DNA of 64,000 nt from Demequina zhanjiangensis (GCF_030418315.1 NZ_JAUHPV010000002.1:372001-436000); one strand, 5' to 3'; positions 42,995 through 51,992 are shown, counted from the stretch's first letter. A program made the numbers and translations. The notes: generated by a model not told the origin, from the letters alone.

Positions 42995-44070
42995 CCACCG
43001 CTCCTCCACGGATCTCGACCGACGCCGCGAGCCTGCTGTATCTCGGCTCCCACCCCGCCCAGCTGCTGCTCGGGCTGTACGGCGTCACCAACATCGTCTT
43101 CGTGGTCCTCACCGCCGACATCGTGCACAGCCCCTGGGTCTCGCTGCTCGCAGTGATGCTGGTGCTGGTGGCGGCCTCGCTCGTGATCCAGCCGGGCCCC
43201 GACCCGTTCCCCATGCGCGAGACGCTGATCGTCGTCGGCATCGTCACGCTCGCCACCGCGATGGTGTCGTGGAACCTGCCCGGCACGGGCGAGCTCGGCC
43301 GTGCCTCCTGGCATCACGGCGCCAACGCGTGGCTGCTGTTCTTCCTCGCGCTGCGTCGCCGCACCGGGATGGCCTGGATCGGCTTCGCAGGGATGGCACT
43401 CGTCACCGCGGCATGGGGCTTCACCTCGGGCCGAGGCGCCCTCTCCGCGGTCGCCATGCTTCAGACTCACGCGGGGACCGTGGTCGTGGCCTCGCTCTTC
43501 GGAGCAGGGCTCAGGCGCGCCGCCGCCGACATCAACGTGTTCACCGCGCTGGCGGACCGCTCTGCGCGCGCCTCAGCGGAGGCACAGGCCCGCAAGGAGA
43601 TCCGCAGGCGCCGCGTCGTCGAGCTCGCGGAGACCGCGACCGGCCCGCTCGAGCGCATCGCTGCAGGCGGGCCCTTCAGCGACGAGGACCGGGCGGGCTT
43701 CCTCGCGGCCGAGGCCGAGCTGCGGGACTCGGTGCGCGCCCGCGGGCTCACGCTGCCCGCGATCGTCGCCTCGACCTCCGCCGCACGGCGCCGCGGAGTC
43801 GACGTCACGCTCCTGGACGACCGCGCGGCCCCCATCGCGGACGGAGAGGTGATGGCCCGGCTCTCCAAGGAGGTCGCGACCGCCCTCGACAGCGCGTCGG
43901 ACGGGTCCGTCACCGTGCGGCTCCTGCCCGAGGGCCGTTGGGCGCTCGTGACGATCGTGTCCCAGTCCAGCGTCGCGAGCACCCGCGTCGAGCTCGACGC
44001 CGACGGCCTCAGGGTCGAGGACGAGGAGCACACCGACACCGCGCCAGGAGACGACGAAGGCCGGGACTGA
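42991..44070 (+). CDS. Kinase-like membrane protein without recognisable ATPase motifs
   Basis: 359 residues; ATG overlaps the kinase stop (ATGA 42991-42994). About six membrane helices (24-175) lead to a coiled region and a C-terminal domain whose length and order resemble the adjacent kinase (ARASAEAQARKEIRRRRVVEL, then a GEVMARLSKEVATALDSASDG stretch). The HDxxx phosphoacceptor box, N-box and GxG loops are absent. It may be a degenerate third component that modulates the kinase; this is inference from layout and context. Confidence 0.65.
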   Translation: MTTAPPRISTDAASLLYLGSHPAQLLLGLYGVTNIVFVVLTADIVHSPWVSLLAVMLVLVAASLVIQPGPDPFPMRETLIVVGIVTLATAMVSWNLPGTGELGRASWHHGANAWLLFFLALRRRTGMAWIGFAGMALVTAAWGFTSGRGALSAVAMLQTHAGTVVVASLFGAGLRRAAADINVFTALADRSARASAEAQARKEIRRRRVVELAETATGPLERIAAGGPFSDEDRAGFLAAEAELRDSVRARGLTLPAIVASTSAARRRGVDVTLLDDRAAPIADGEVMARLSKEVATALDSASDGSVTVRLLPEGRWALVTIVSQSSVASTRVELDADGLRVEDEEHTDTAPGDDEGRD

Positions 44071-44087
44071 GACAGTCCCGGCCTTCG
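44055..44087 (+). terminator. Terminator of the regulator-kinase operon
   Basis: Perfect 14-bp stem (CGAAGGCCGGGACT and its complement) with a 5-nt loop. The left arm includes the last codons and the stop of the preceding gene. Confidence 0.85.
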
Positions 44088-44094
44088 CTCTCAG

Positions 44095-44167
44095 CGCGCC
44101 CGGAGGGATTCGAACCCCCAACCTTCTGATCCGTAGTCAGATGCTCTATCCGTTGAGCTACGGGCGC
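44095..44167 (-). tRNA. tRNA-Arg (anticodon ACG)
   Basis: 73 nt on the reverse strand: acceptor GCGCCCG/CGGGCGC, D-arm TAGCTCAACGGATAGAGC, anticodon loop CTACGGA giving ACG, T-loop GGTTCGAATCC, discriminator G. No encoded CCA. Reads CGN arginine codons as inosine-34. Confidence 0.95.
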
Positions 44168-44343
44168 GTGGCCCATCGGGCCGAGACACGAGTATACAGG
44201 TTTCCGAGGGTGCTGATGCACACTCGCCCGAGGCCCACCCCCGAGCGCCTCCCGTGCACGCCGCCCGGGCGTCTCGCGCGCCTCGCACCTCTCCTCACAG
44301 CGTAGAGTCGAGGGATCGCAACGCCGCGACGAGGAGGTGGACC

Positions 44344-44961
44344 GTGGAAGGCTCTCGCACCCTGGAGACCATCGTGCGGATGGAGGCGCCTCCCGATCTT
44401 GAGCCGGCGCCTCTCCTCGACGCCGTGCTGGAGGAGGCGTCGGTCAACGCGATAGGTCCCGACTCGATCGCCGCCGTCGCCGCCCGGGCCCGGATGTCGG
44501 AGAAGGAGATCCACGAGCTCTATCCGGACCATCGGGTGCTGCTGGTCGAGGCCCTTCAACGCCGCGACGAGCTGGGGGCGGCCCACCTGGCGGAAGGGCC
44601 GCGCGACGGTCGCACATTGCTGCTCGCCTTCCTGGAGACCGCGCGGGCCAACACCGCGGCCCCTGGCGCCGTGGAACTGTTCGCGACCCTGTCCGCGGCC
44701 GCGACGTCCGCGGACCATCCTGGGCACGAGTACTTCCGCACCCGATACCAAGCGCTGCGCCACCTGCTCGTCGATGCGCTCAGGGAGCTCGAGGAGGAAG
44801 GCGAGCTCGAGCATGGCGCGGATCCGCAGGGGATCGCCACGCAGGCCATCGCGCTGCTCGACGGCCTCCAGGTCCAATGGCTGCTGGACCGCGGCGCACT
44901 GGACATGCCCTCGCTCGTGCGGAGCTTCTTCAACGCGTGGCTGGTGCACCCGCTCCACTGA
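44344..44961 (+). CDS. TetR-family-like transcriptional regulator
   Basis: 205 residues from GTG 44344 with GAGGAGG six to seven nt upstream. An N-terminal HTH-like stretch (LLDAVLEEASVNAIGPDSIAAVAARARMSEKEIHELYPDHRVLLVEAL, span 22-70) fits TetR, with variation in the recognition helix. The C-terminal half (GHEYFRTRYQALRHLLVDALREL) resembles TetR ligand domains. No obvious target gene; it sits between tRNA genes and ends in a terminator. Confidence 0.8.
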   Translation: MEGSRTLETIVRMEAPPDLEPAPLLDAVLEEASVNAIGPDSIAAVAARARMSEKEIHELYPDHRVLLVEALQRRDELGAAHLAEGPRDGRTLLLAFLETARANTAAPGAVELFATLSAAATSADHPGHEYFRTRYQALRHLLVDALRELEEEGELEHGADPQGIATQAIALLDGLQVQWLLDRGALDMPSLVRSFFNAWLVHPLH

Positions 44962-44991
44962 CGGCCGCTGGACGAGCCTCGTGGAATGCCG

Positions 44992-45023
44992 AAGGCCCCC
45001 GACCGGGAACGGTCGGGGGCCTT
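44992..45023 (+). terminator. Terminator after the TetR-like gene
   Basis: Perfect 13-bp stem (AAGGCCCCCGACC and complement) with 6-nt loop, 30 bp past the stop; TT follows the stem. Confidence 0.85.
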
Positions 45024-45028
45024 GTCGG

Positions 45029-45115
45029 CGGAGACGGTGGGATTCGAACCCACGGATAGGTTGCCCCATCACATCCTTAGCAGGGATGCACCTTCGGCCA
45101 CTCGGTCACGTCTCC
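45029..45115 (-). tRNA. tRNA-Ser (anticodon GCT)
   Basis: 87 nt on the reverse strand with acceptor GGAGACG/CGTCTCC, the long variable arm of class II tRNAs, anticodon loop CTGCTAA giving GCT, T-loop GGTTCGAATCC and discriminator G. No encoded CCA. Confidence 0.95.
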
Positions 45116-45186
45116 TCGGCACCAGGGCCGGGGACCAGGGTACCGGGCCTGCGACCCGCCGAGCAACGCGCGGCGCAGGCCTGGAG

Positions 45187-45274
45187 CGGAGAGTGTGGGA
45201 TTCGAACCCACGGAGACGGGTTACGCCTCAACGGTTTTCAAGACCGTCACCTTCGGCCGCTCGGTCAACTCTCC
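45187..45274 (-). tRNA. tRNA-Ser (anticodon TGA)
   Basis: 88 nt on the reverse strand, acceptor GGAGAGT paired with ACTCTCC, long variable arm, anticodon loop CTTGAAA giving TGA, discriminator G. Its 5' end is overlapped by the stop codon of the PIN-domain gene (45265-45267). Confidence 0.95.
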
Positions 45275-45729
45275 TTCGGCGGGCCGACGACTGGTGCCGG
45301 CGCTGCGCCGGTGCCATTCTGCCAGCCCTCGGGCAGCCCTGGGGTCACGACCGTGAGGCCGTACAGCGCGGCGACCCTCGCAAGCTCCGCGTCGTAGGTG
45401 GCGATCGTGTCGATCGCGGGATGCGCAGCGGCGGCTCCCAGGTGAAGCGCCGCGAACGGCTTGAGCACCGCTGCCGCGTGCGTCGACACCGTCACGTTCT
45501 GATCCGAGAAGCGGATCAGCGGCATGCGGGAGCGCACCACCTCGACCACCTCGAACGCCTTGGCCTTCGACTCCCTCGGGTACAGCTCTGCGGCCTGGCG
45601 CAGCTCGGTCAGCCCCAGCTGTGTGGTCGCGACCTCACGGATGCGGGGCACCACCCAACGGTTCCACTCCTCGAAGTACCGCACCCCCGGGAGGAAGCGG
45701 CACAGAGCGGTGCCGTCGACGTAGATCAC
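45265..45729 (-). CDS. PIN-domain protein (VapC-like, no partner antitoxin seen)
   Basis: 154 residues from GTG 45729 with GGGGA upstream. IYVDGTALCRFL carries the first Asp; LGLTELRQA the Glu; HLGAAAAHPAIDTIATYDAELARVA the later Asp residues of the four-acid PIN nuclease site, ending YGLTVVTPG as in VapC. The upstream space is too small for a VapB gene. The last three codons and stop lie inside the tRNA-Ser gene on the same strand. PIN nucleases often cut tRNA. Confidence 0.78.
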   Translation of the reverse strand: MIYVDGTALCRFLPGVRYFEEWNRWVVPRIREVATTQLGLTELRQAAELYPRESKAKAFEVVEVVRSRMPLIRFSDQNVTVSTHAAAVLKPFAALHLGAAAAHPAIDTIATYDAELARVAALYGLTVVTPGLPEGWQNGTGAAPAPVVGPPKES

Positions 45730-45820
45730 GTCCCCAAGGTTATCGCCCTGGGGAAAGCCGACGCCGCGCCCCGCCCAAGGCGGAGGCGCGGCGTGCGGCG
45801 CTTCATGAGGACTGTGCGGG

Positions 45821-46423
45821 CTACTCGCCCTTCAGACGCTTCATCGCCAGCTGGACGACGGCGATGAGGGCCTGCTTCGTGGCGGCCTTCTCGCGGGCGT
45901 CGGTGTACATCATCGGCACGTCGTCTCCGATGCCGAGCGCCTCGCGGACGTCCTCGAGCTGGTGACGCGCGACACCGTCGAAGCAGTTGACGCACACGAC
46001 GAACGGGATGCCCTTGCCCTCGAAGTAGTCGACGGCAGGGAAGCACTGGTCGAGACGCTCGGTGTCCACGAGGACGACCGCGCCGATGGCGCCGCGGACC
46101 AGGTCGTCCCACATGAACAGGAAGCGGTCCTGTCCGGGCGTGCCGAACAGGTACAGCCAGAGGGCACCCGGGAGGGCGATGCGACCGAAGTCCATCGCGA
46201 CGGTGGTGGTGGTCTTGCGGTCGCTGACGCCGCCGGCGTCGTCGACTCCGATCGACTTCTCCGTCATGGCCGCCTCAGTGTTGAGGGGGTCGATGTCGGA
46301 GATCGAGCCGATGAACGTGGTCTTGCCGACGGCGAAGCCGCCGGCGATCACGATCTTGACGACGGTGGGCGCCACGTGCGGAGGCGTGGTCGCCGCCGGC
46401 GCGTTAGAGGGCTGCGATGCCAT
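45821..46423 (-). CDS. Conservon small GTPase (CvnD-like)
   Basis: 200 residues from ATG 46423, chosen over GTG 46432 because GGAGAG lies about 8 nt upstream. P-loop GGFAVGKT (28-35), G3-like FGTPGQDRF, and VVCVNCFDG in place of NKxD, as in actinobacterial CvnD/MglA-like GTPases. It ends the four-gene conservon and overlaps the DUF742 gene by 20 bp. It probably acts as the switch downstream of the membrane kinase and roadblock protein. Confidence 0.92.
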   Translation of the reverse strand: MASQPSNAPAATTPPHVAPTVVKIVIAGGFAVGKTTFIGSISDIDPLNTEAAMTEKSIGVDDAGGVSDRKTTTTVAMDFGRIALPGALWLYLFGTPGQDRFLFMWDDLVRGAIGAVVLVDTERLDQCFPAVDYFEGKGIPFVVCVNCFDGVARHQLEDVREALGIGDDVPMMYTDAREKAATKQALIAVVQLAMKRLKGE

Positions 46424-46796
46424 CGAGGACACTCTCCAAGAGACTCAGGGACAGGCCGCCTTGCGCGTCGTGCGTGCTTGCGTCGTCGGCCGTCCCGCCG
46501 GTGTGGATCTTCAAGTGATTTTCTTGCGCAAGGTCCGTCACGAGCACCCTGACCACACCCAGCGGAAGCCGGGTGTGGGCGGAGAGCTCCGCCACGGACT
46601 GATACTGACCTGTAGCGAGCTGCAGGATCGTCTTCTTCTCGGGGGTGAGCCCCCTCAAAGCCTGAGGGCTGGAGAGCGACTCGACGAGCGCTTCCATGGG
46701 CAGGTCCTTCCCTGCCGCCTTCACGCGGCCTCCGGTGACCGCGTACGGACGGACCGCGTAGGTCTCGTCGTCGTGGGGAGTCTGTGCGTCACTCAT
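46404..46796 (-). CDS. DUF742 protein (CvnC-like)
   Basis: 130 residues with AGGAGG five nt before ATG 46796. VRPYAVTGGRV and the winged-helix-like body (LTPEKKTILQLATGQYQSVAELSAHTRLPLGVVRVLVTDLAQE, span 52-94) are typical of DUF742 conservon proteins. It ends SLLESVLDGIAAL. It is part of the conservon complex. Confidence 0.93.
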   Translation of the reverse strand: MSDAQTPHDDETYAVRPYAVTGGRVKAAGKDLPMEALVESLSSPQALRGLTPEKKTILQLATGQYQSVAELSAHTRLPLGVVRVLVTDLAQENHLKIHTGGTADDASTHDAQGGLSLSLLESVLDGIAAL

Positions 46797-46805
46797 GACG
46801 ACCTC

Positions 46806-47246
46806 CTACGCGCGGAGCTGTCCGTCGACGGGGAGGTTCTGGCGCATCTCGGTGATGAGCTGCGGGGTGAGCGCGTTCTCGGTGCGGGTCACGAGGAGGG
46901 TCATCTCGTAGCCCACCAGGCCGACGTCGCAGGTCGAGTCAGCGGCGACCGCGAGCACGGAGCCGTTGGACACCGACATGAGGAACAGGAACAGCTCGTC
47001 CATCTCGATGATCGACTGTCGCACCTCGCCCGCCTGGAGCTGACGCGCAGCACCGCGGGTGAGGGATGCCATGCCGGACACCACGGCGGCGAGGGTGTCG
47101 CCGCCGGTGCGGTCGAGGTTCTTCGACATGGCCATCAGCAGTCCATCGGCGCTGACGACCAGCGTGTGGCGCGTGCCGGGAACCGTCTGGACGAAGTTGT
47201 CCAGCAGCCATCCGAAGTTGGTCGCCTCGGGACTCAGTTCGGTCAC
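46806..47246 (-). CDS. Roadblock/LC7 protein (CvnB-like)
   Basis: 146 residues from GTG 47246, favoured because AAGGAGG lies about five nt upstream; an ATG ten codons earlier has none. NFGWLLDNFVQTVPGTRHTLVVSADGLLMAMSKNL and LVGYEMTLLVTRTENALTPQL are characteristic. Roadblock proteins act on small GTPases as activators or scaffolds; here the GTPase is encoded two genes on. Confidence 0.93.
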   Translation of the reverse strand: MTELSPEATNFGWLLDNFVQTVPGTRHTLVVSADGLLMAMSKNLDRTGGDTLAAVVSGMASLTRGAARQLQAGEVRQSIIEMDELFLFLMSVSNGSVLAVAADSTCDVGLVGYEMTLLVTRTENALTPQLITEMRQNLPVDGQLRA

Positions 47247-47307
47247 TGCTCCTCCTTGGTGGTGTTGCTGCTCCATCGGCGGAGCTGGATCGTGGTGGTC
47301 ATCGGGA

Positions 47308-50300
47308 TCAGGACTGGTCCCGGTCAGGCGTGGACTGGCTCCGGTACGCGGCCACGTCGGAGCGTGCCCTCTGGGTGCCAGAGTAGAAGTTCGAGAAGCG
47401 GCGCCGGACCGCGTCCGCGTCGCGCGGGCCGCCCGGGATCTGCACCTCGGCCTCGAGGGGCTTCTCCTCCTCGAGGGGCTTGACGCGCTCGCGCTTGGTG
47501 AGGCCGGCCTTGGTCTTCTGGACCTTGGGCCGCTCGGACATGAGCGAGCTGAACTCGGAGAACACGGCGGAGGTCACGTCGGACTGCTCGACCTGGTCGG
47601 ACTCGGGCTCCGGGTCGATCTGGACGACGGGCCGGTAGCCCTCTCCCGGGCCTGTGGCCTGGAGCGCCTCGGCGCCTGCGGCCTCCCAGCCGACAGGGCG
47701 TGCGAGCTGGTCGGGCGAGTACATCGTGGACTCGGCTGCGTCGTGCATCTGGTGCACGGCTGCTGCCTCTTCGGCCCATCCGCTGTCGCCGGACTCCGCA
47801 GGCATGAACGTGCCCGCGGCGGGGCTCGGTGCGGCAGGAGTGAAGGCGGGCGCCTGAGGCTCGGCGGGCGCCTGAGGCTCGGGTCGGGTGAAGGAGGCAC
47901 GCGCAGGCATCGTCGGCTCCGGCTCCTGCACGGGCGCGGGCGTCGACTCCTGGGGCGCGTACAGCTGGGCCTGGGGAGCCGGAGAGAACCCTGCGGGCTC
48001 CGGTGCGGACATCGCCGACGGCGCGGGAGTCGGTGCGAACGGCGCGGGCGCCGGGCTCGGCTCGGACAGCGGCGTGAAGGCGGCCGGCGCAGCGGGCGTC
48101 ACAGGCGCAGGCGCCGGGGTCGCCGGCGCGGGTGCAGGAGCTGCCGGCGCGGCGGCCTCCTCGCGGCGTCCACGACCGAACAGTCGGTTGAAGAAGCCGC
48201 CCCTCGCGGCGTCCTCGGCGGCGCCGTCGTGGATCAGGTCGTCGAAGCCGACGGCGGGGCTGGCCTCCGCGACAGGCTCGGGCGCCTGCGGCGCATAGGC
48301 GGCGGCAGGGGGCTGCGCCTCGTAGCTGCTCTGCGGCGCGGTCGGCTGGGGCGGTTCCGTCGGCATGTATCCGCCGGAGTGCGCGCTCGGCGCCGGGGCC
48401 TCGGGCTGCATCGCGGGCGCCGCCTGCTCGTGCTGCCAGTACGGCTGGGCCGGCTCGGCGGGCTGGGTGGGCGCGGGCGCGTCCTCGACGAGGGAGACCG
48501 ACTCGACTCCGGGTCCGACGGGATCGTCCTCGAGCTGCGGGATCTCGAAGGCGCCGGTGTCCGCGGGGACCTCCGCGTCGGAGGCCTGGGGGATGCCGAA
48601 CCCGTTCTGGATCAGCGGGGACTGGCCGGTGGTGGCTGGAGCCTCGTGACGAGCGTCGGCGGCCTTGATCCCGGCGGTGAAGGCGGCGGCGACGCCAGGC
48701 CTCGCGCGGGTGGCGAGAGGCTCGTCCGCAGTCGGTCCCGTCGGCGCGGCGGACGGTGCGGCGGGCGCCGCGTCCTCGTCGGGGGCGAAGGTGGGGATCG
48801 AGAACTCCGGCGTGGGCTGGGCCTGAGGTGCCTGCGCCATCTCCGACGGAAGCGGTGCGGGCGCCTGATCGCCGGCGCCGCGCGAGCGGAAGCCGCGGAA
48901 CATGGCGGCGCGCTGCTCGGCGCTCTGCGGGGACACCTCGGCCGCGGACACGGTGGGCGTGAAGCTCGTGCCCGCCTCACCCTCGAGCGCGGACAGCTGC
49001 TCGGCGGTCGCGCGAGCGGGAAGGCCGATCACGTTCGCGGTCTGGGCGTCGGCGGTCGCGGGGGAGGCGGACTGCGCCGCACGACGACGGCGGGCGGGCA
49101 GGCCTGCGGCAGTGGCGCCCGAGACGAGCTCGGCGGAGTCGACCGCGGTGCCCTCAGGGGCTGCGGCAGCGTCCTCGCGGATCAGGCCCTCGACGCTCGT
49201 GTCCGCCGAGGCGGTGGCGGGTGCGGGCTCCGGGGCGGAGGCGACCTGCGGCGCGGGAGTCGACGGAGCCGAGGGTGCGGCGGCGCCGCGGCTGGGCAGC
49301 GCGCCGTCGCCACGCGCAGGCAGAGCGCCGTCGCTGCGGCCCGAGAGCGACGCGCCCTCCTGGAAGCCTGCCGGTGTGTAGGACTCGTCGGAGGCCGGGG
49401 CGGGACGCGCGACGCCTGCCGCCTCGGCGGGACCGGTCAGCGGGTTGTCGATGACCTCGTCGGCGACGAGCGACGACGGACGCGAAGCGGCGGGGCGCTC
49501 GACCACGCGGTCGTCGAACAGCGCGGCAGGCAGGACGACGGACACGGCGGTGCCCGCGCCCTCCTGGGACGCGATCTCGACCTTCGCGTTGATGCGACGC
49601 GCGATTCGACCGACCACGAACAGGCCGAGGCGCTGGGCTCCGAGGATCTCCGACGCCTGGTTGGAGGCGACACGCGAGTTGGCGTTGTGCAGCTCCTCGG
49701 GGTTCATGCCGATGCCGGTGTCCACCACCTCGACGAGGTAGCCCCCGGAGGCGTGCTCGGTGGTGCGGACCGTGACCGGCGTGCCCGGATCGGAGAAGAC
49801 GGTCGCGTTCTCAAGCAGCTCTGCGAACAGGTGCGCGGCGGTGAGCGCGGAGTGGCCCACCATCTGGGGGTCGGCGTCGAGGTCCAGCTGGATGCGCTCG
49901 TACAGCTCGATCTCGGACGATGCGGTGCGGATCACGTCGGACAGCGGCATCGGACGGCGCAGACGACGACCCGTGTCGATGCCTGCGAGAACGAGCAGCG
50001 ACTCCGAGTTGCGGCGCATCCGGGTCGCGAGGTGGTCGAGCGCGAAGAGCTTGGTCAGCGTGTCCGGGTCGTCCTCGGAGCGCTCCATCTCATCGATCGA
50101 GGCGAGCTGGCGGTTGAGGAGGACCTGGTCTCGGCGGGCGACGTTGACGAACATCTCCGAGATGGAGCCACGGAGCGCGGCCTGCTCGGCGGCGATCGAC
50201 AGCGTTGCCGCGTTGACGCCGTTGAACGCCTCCGCCAGTCGTCCGACCTCGTCCTCGGACTCGACGGGGATCTGGACCTCGGAGAGGTCGACCGACTCTC

Positions 50301-51804
50301 CAGGCATCGCGACCCGCTCCACCAGGCGCGGGAGCTCCTGCCGGACCGCGGTCGCCGTGGTGGTGAGACGTCGCAGCGGCTGGACGATGCGGCGGGCGAT
50401 CGCGTTCGCGACGAGCACCGCGACGAGGAACGCGACGACGACCGCCGCGGCGATCAGCAGCACCTGGACGACGAGGGCCTGCACGTCGGTGTCGGACGTG
50501 CTGACGATCTCGTTCCACACCTGGTCCTGATACGGACGGTAGTGGGCGACCTCAAGGTCCACGACCTCGGCCCACGGCTGGTTCTGGGCCGCCACGAGCG
50601 AGGCGTCCAGACCACCGAGGAGGGTGGTCTGGAGGTTGACGTAGTTGGTGCCGGTGTCCCCGACGGCGATCGACCAGAACTCGGGCACGACGTCGAGCGT
50701 GGAGACCGACTGGGCCGCGGCCTGGGCGTCGTCGAGGTCCAGGCCCGCGCGGACGGCGAGCTCTCGGATCTGGGTCACACCGGTGACGCCGAACTCACCG
50801 TCGCGGATGAGGCGCTGCACGACGATCTTCTCGTACTCGAGCGACTCGGTGAGCGCGTCCAGCTGCGCGAACGCCTGGAGACGCGAGGTGAGGTCCGCGT
50901 TGGCGGTCACACCGGTCGCGGCGAGCGCGGCCTCGTTGTTCAGCGTGATGAGGCGCGTGTAGTAGTTGAGCACCGTGGACGAGTTACCGGTGCCGAGCAC
51001 GGCAGAGGTGCGGGTGGCCTCGAGGTTCTCGAGCTCCTGGCGACCGTCTGCGATGCGGGACAGCACCGGCGCGTTGTCCTCGGACTCGGAGATGGCGTTC
51101 GCGGTCTCCGTGAGGGCGGCGATCGCCTCCTCGGTGGGAGCGAAGCTCGCAAGCAGCTGGTCGCGGAGCTCCACGGGCTCGGTGAAGAGCTGCAGCGCGG
51201 CGAGACCCTCGGCGTTGAGGCTGTTCGCGAGCTGGCGCAGGTAGATCGTGGTGCCGGTCGCCTCTGCGGCGTCCGTGGACGAGAGGCGCTCGACCGCGGC
51301 GGCGACGCTCGCGTAGTCGAGTCGCAGCTGCGTGGCCTCGTCGTTGGTGGGGAAGGCGAGGCCCTGCTCGGTCGTCTCGATCGTGACCGCGCGGAGCTCG
51401 GACGCGAGTCCCGCATCCGTCATCACGAGGGCGTCGACCTGCGAGGCGAGGCCTGCGGCGACACCATCTCCCTGAACCTCGCCGTCCTCGCCGACGGGCT
51501 CGGAGGAGAGGTTCGCCATGACCGTCTCGTAGGCGGCGTCCGTGCCGAGCTGCGCGCCGCGCAGGTCGTCTCGGCCGAGCTGCAGGGCATCGAGGAAGTT
51601 CACGGCGTAGTAGCGCTCATCGGTGACTGCGTCGCCGAGGTCGCGCGAGTCATCGAGCGCGGTGATGACGGTGTCCGCGTTCCTCGCGGCGTTGAGGTCC
51701 AACCAGGAGAATCCGACGACGGCGATACCCGTGAGCAGCAGGACGAGCAGCGGCACTGCCACCGTCAGCAGCATCTTGCTGCGGATACCCATTCTCTGGA
51801 GCAT
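47308..51804 (-). CDS. Conservon sensor kinase (CvnA-like) with NIT sensor and very long disordered tail
   Basis: 1498 residues; ATG with GGGAGA upstream. A membrane helix (about 12-33) starts an extracytoplasmic NIT-like sensor domain (about 50-300). A second helix (about 445-470) leads to HAMP (RIVQPLRRL) and LDHLATRMRRNSESLLVLAG, then an ATPase with ELLENATVFSDPGTPV, VVDTGIGM and GLFVVGRIARRI. Residues about 745-1430 are Pro/Ala/Glu-rich low complexity, about half the protein. A short conserved-looking basic end (RRRFSNFYSGTQRAR) follows, as in other CvnA proteins. It should report to the three proteins encoded after it. Confidence 0.93.
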   Translation of the reverse strand: MLQRMGIRSKMLLTVAVPLLVLLLTGIAVVGFSWLDLNAARNADTVITALDDSRDLGDAVTDERYYAVNFLDALQLGRDDLRGAQLGTDAAYETVMANLSSEPVGEDGEVQGDGVAAGLASQVDALVMTDAGLASELRAVTIETTEQGLAFPTNDEATQLRLDYASVAAAVERLSSTDAAEATGTTIYLRQLANSLNAEGLAALQLFTEPVELRDQLLASFAPTEEAIAALTETANAISESEDNAPVLSRIADGRQELENLEATRTSAVLGTGNSSTVLNYYTRLITLNNEAALAATGVTANADLTSRLQAFAQLDALTESLEYEKIVVQRLIRDGEFGVTGVTQIRELAVRAGLDLDDAQAAAQSVSTLDVVPEFWSIAVGDTGTNYVNLQTTLLGGLDASLVAAQNQPWAEVVDLEVAHYRPYQDQVWNEIVSTSDTDVQALVVQVLLIAAAVVVAFLVAVLVANAIARRIVQPLRRLTTTATAVRQELPRLVERVAMPGESVDLSEVQIPVESEDEVGRLAEAFNGVNAATLSIAAEQAALRGSISEMFVNVARRDQVLLNRQLASIDEMERSEDDPDTLTKLFALDHLATRMRRNSESLLVLAGIDTGRRLRRPMPLSDVIRTASSEIELYERIQLDLDADPQMVGHSALTAAHLFAELLENATVFSDPGTPVTVRTTEHASGGYLVEVVDTGIGMNPEELHNANSRVASNQASEILGAQRLGLFVVGRIARRINAKVEIASQEGAGTAVSVVLPAALFDDRVVERPAASRPSSLVADEVIDNPLTGPAEAAGVARPAPASDESYTPAGFQEGASLSGRSDGALPARGDGALPSRGAAAPSAPSTPAPQVASAPEPAPATASADTSVEGLIREDAAAAPEGTAVDSAELVSGATAAGLPARRRRAAQSASPATADAQTANVIGLPARATAEQLSALEGEAGTSFTPTVSAAEVSPQSAEQRAAMFRGFRSRGAGDQAPAPLPSEMAQAPQAQPTPEFSIPTFAPDEDAAPAAPSAAPTGPTADEPLATRARPGVAAAFTAGIKAADARHEAPATTGQSPLIQNGFGIPQASDAEVPADTGAFEIPQLEDDPVGPGVESVSLVEDAPAPTQPAEPAQPYWQHEQAAPAMQPEAPAPSAHSGGYMPTEPPQPTAPQSSYEAQPPAAAYAPQAPEPVAEASPAVGFDDLIHDGAAEDAARGGFFNRLFGRGRREEAAAPAAPAPAPATPAPAPVTPAAPAAFTPLSEPSPAPAPFAPTPAPSAMSAPEPAGFSPAPQAQLYAPQESTPAPVQEPEPTMPARASFTRPEPQAPAEPQAPAFTPAAPSPAAGTFMPAESGDSGWAEEAAAVHQMHDAAESTMYSPDQLARPVGWEAAGAEALQATGPGEGYRPVVQIDPEPESDQVEQSDVTSAVFSEFSSLMSERPKVQKTKAGLTKRERVKPLEEEKPLEAEVQIPGGPRDADAVRRRFSNFYSGTQRARSDVAAYRSQSTPDRDQS

Positions 51805-51976
51805 CGAATCTTCTCCCTAGGCCGTCGGATCGTCATCCGTCGGCGTCTGCCGCTCGCACCGTGTGTGCGTCGGCACCCCCTGTTATCGGCCTGACCTCCG
51901 AGAACATGAGCGCGTGTGGCCGGACTCACCCTGAGACGCTATACCGTCGTCGCTATGACGGGACAGGACCGGAGGA

Positions 51977-51992
51977 TGTGATGAATGTCACT
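51977..51992 (+). promoter_or_regulatory. Crp-like half-palindrome overlapping the quinone reductase start
   Basis: TGTGATGAATGTCACT contains GTGA-N6-TCAC exactly and matches TGTGA-N6-TCACA at all but the last base. It covers the start codon at 51981-51983, so binding would block expression. It could be chance, since coding sequence contributes. Confidence 0.3.

Noticed and set aside
44095..45274. tRNA cluster as an integration site for a genomic island
   Set aside because: No integrase gene and no repeated tRNA 3' end were seen; flanking genes look like ordinary chromosome.
45265..45820. VapBC toxin-antitoxin pair
   Set aside because: Only the PIN protein is present; the 91 bp upstream cannot hold a typical antitoxin gene.
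47059..51894. 1611-residue open frame opposite the conservon kinase
   Set aside because: Composition is Arg/Gly/Val/Asp-rich without domains, it runs antisense to a gene with clear NIT, HAMP and ATPase motifs, and long shadows are expected at this GC content.
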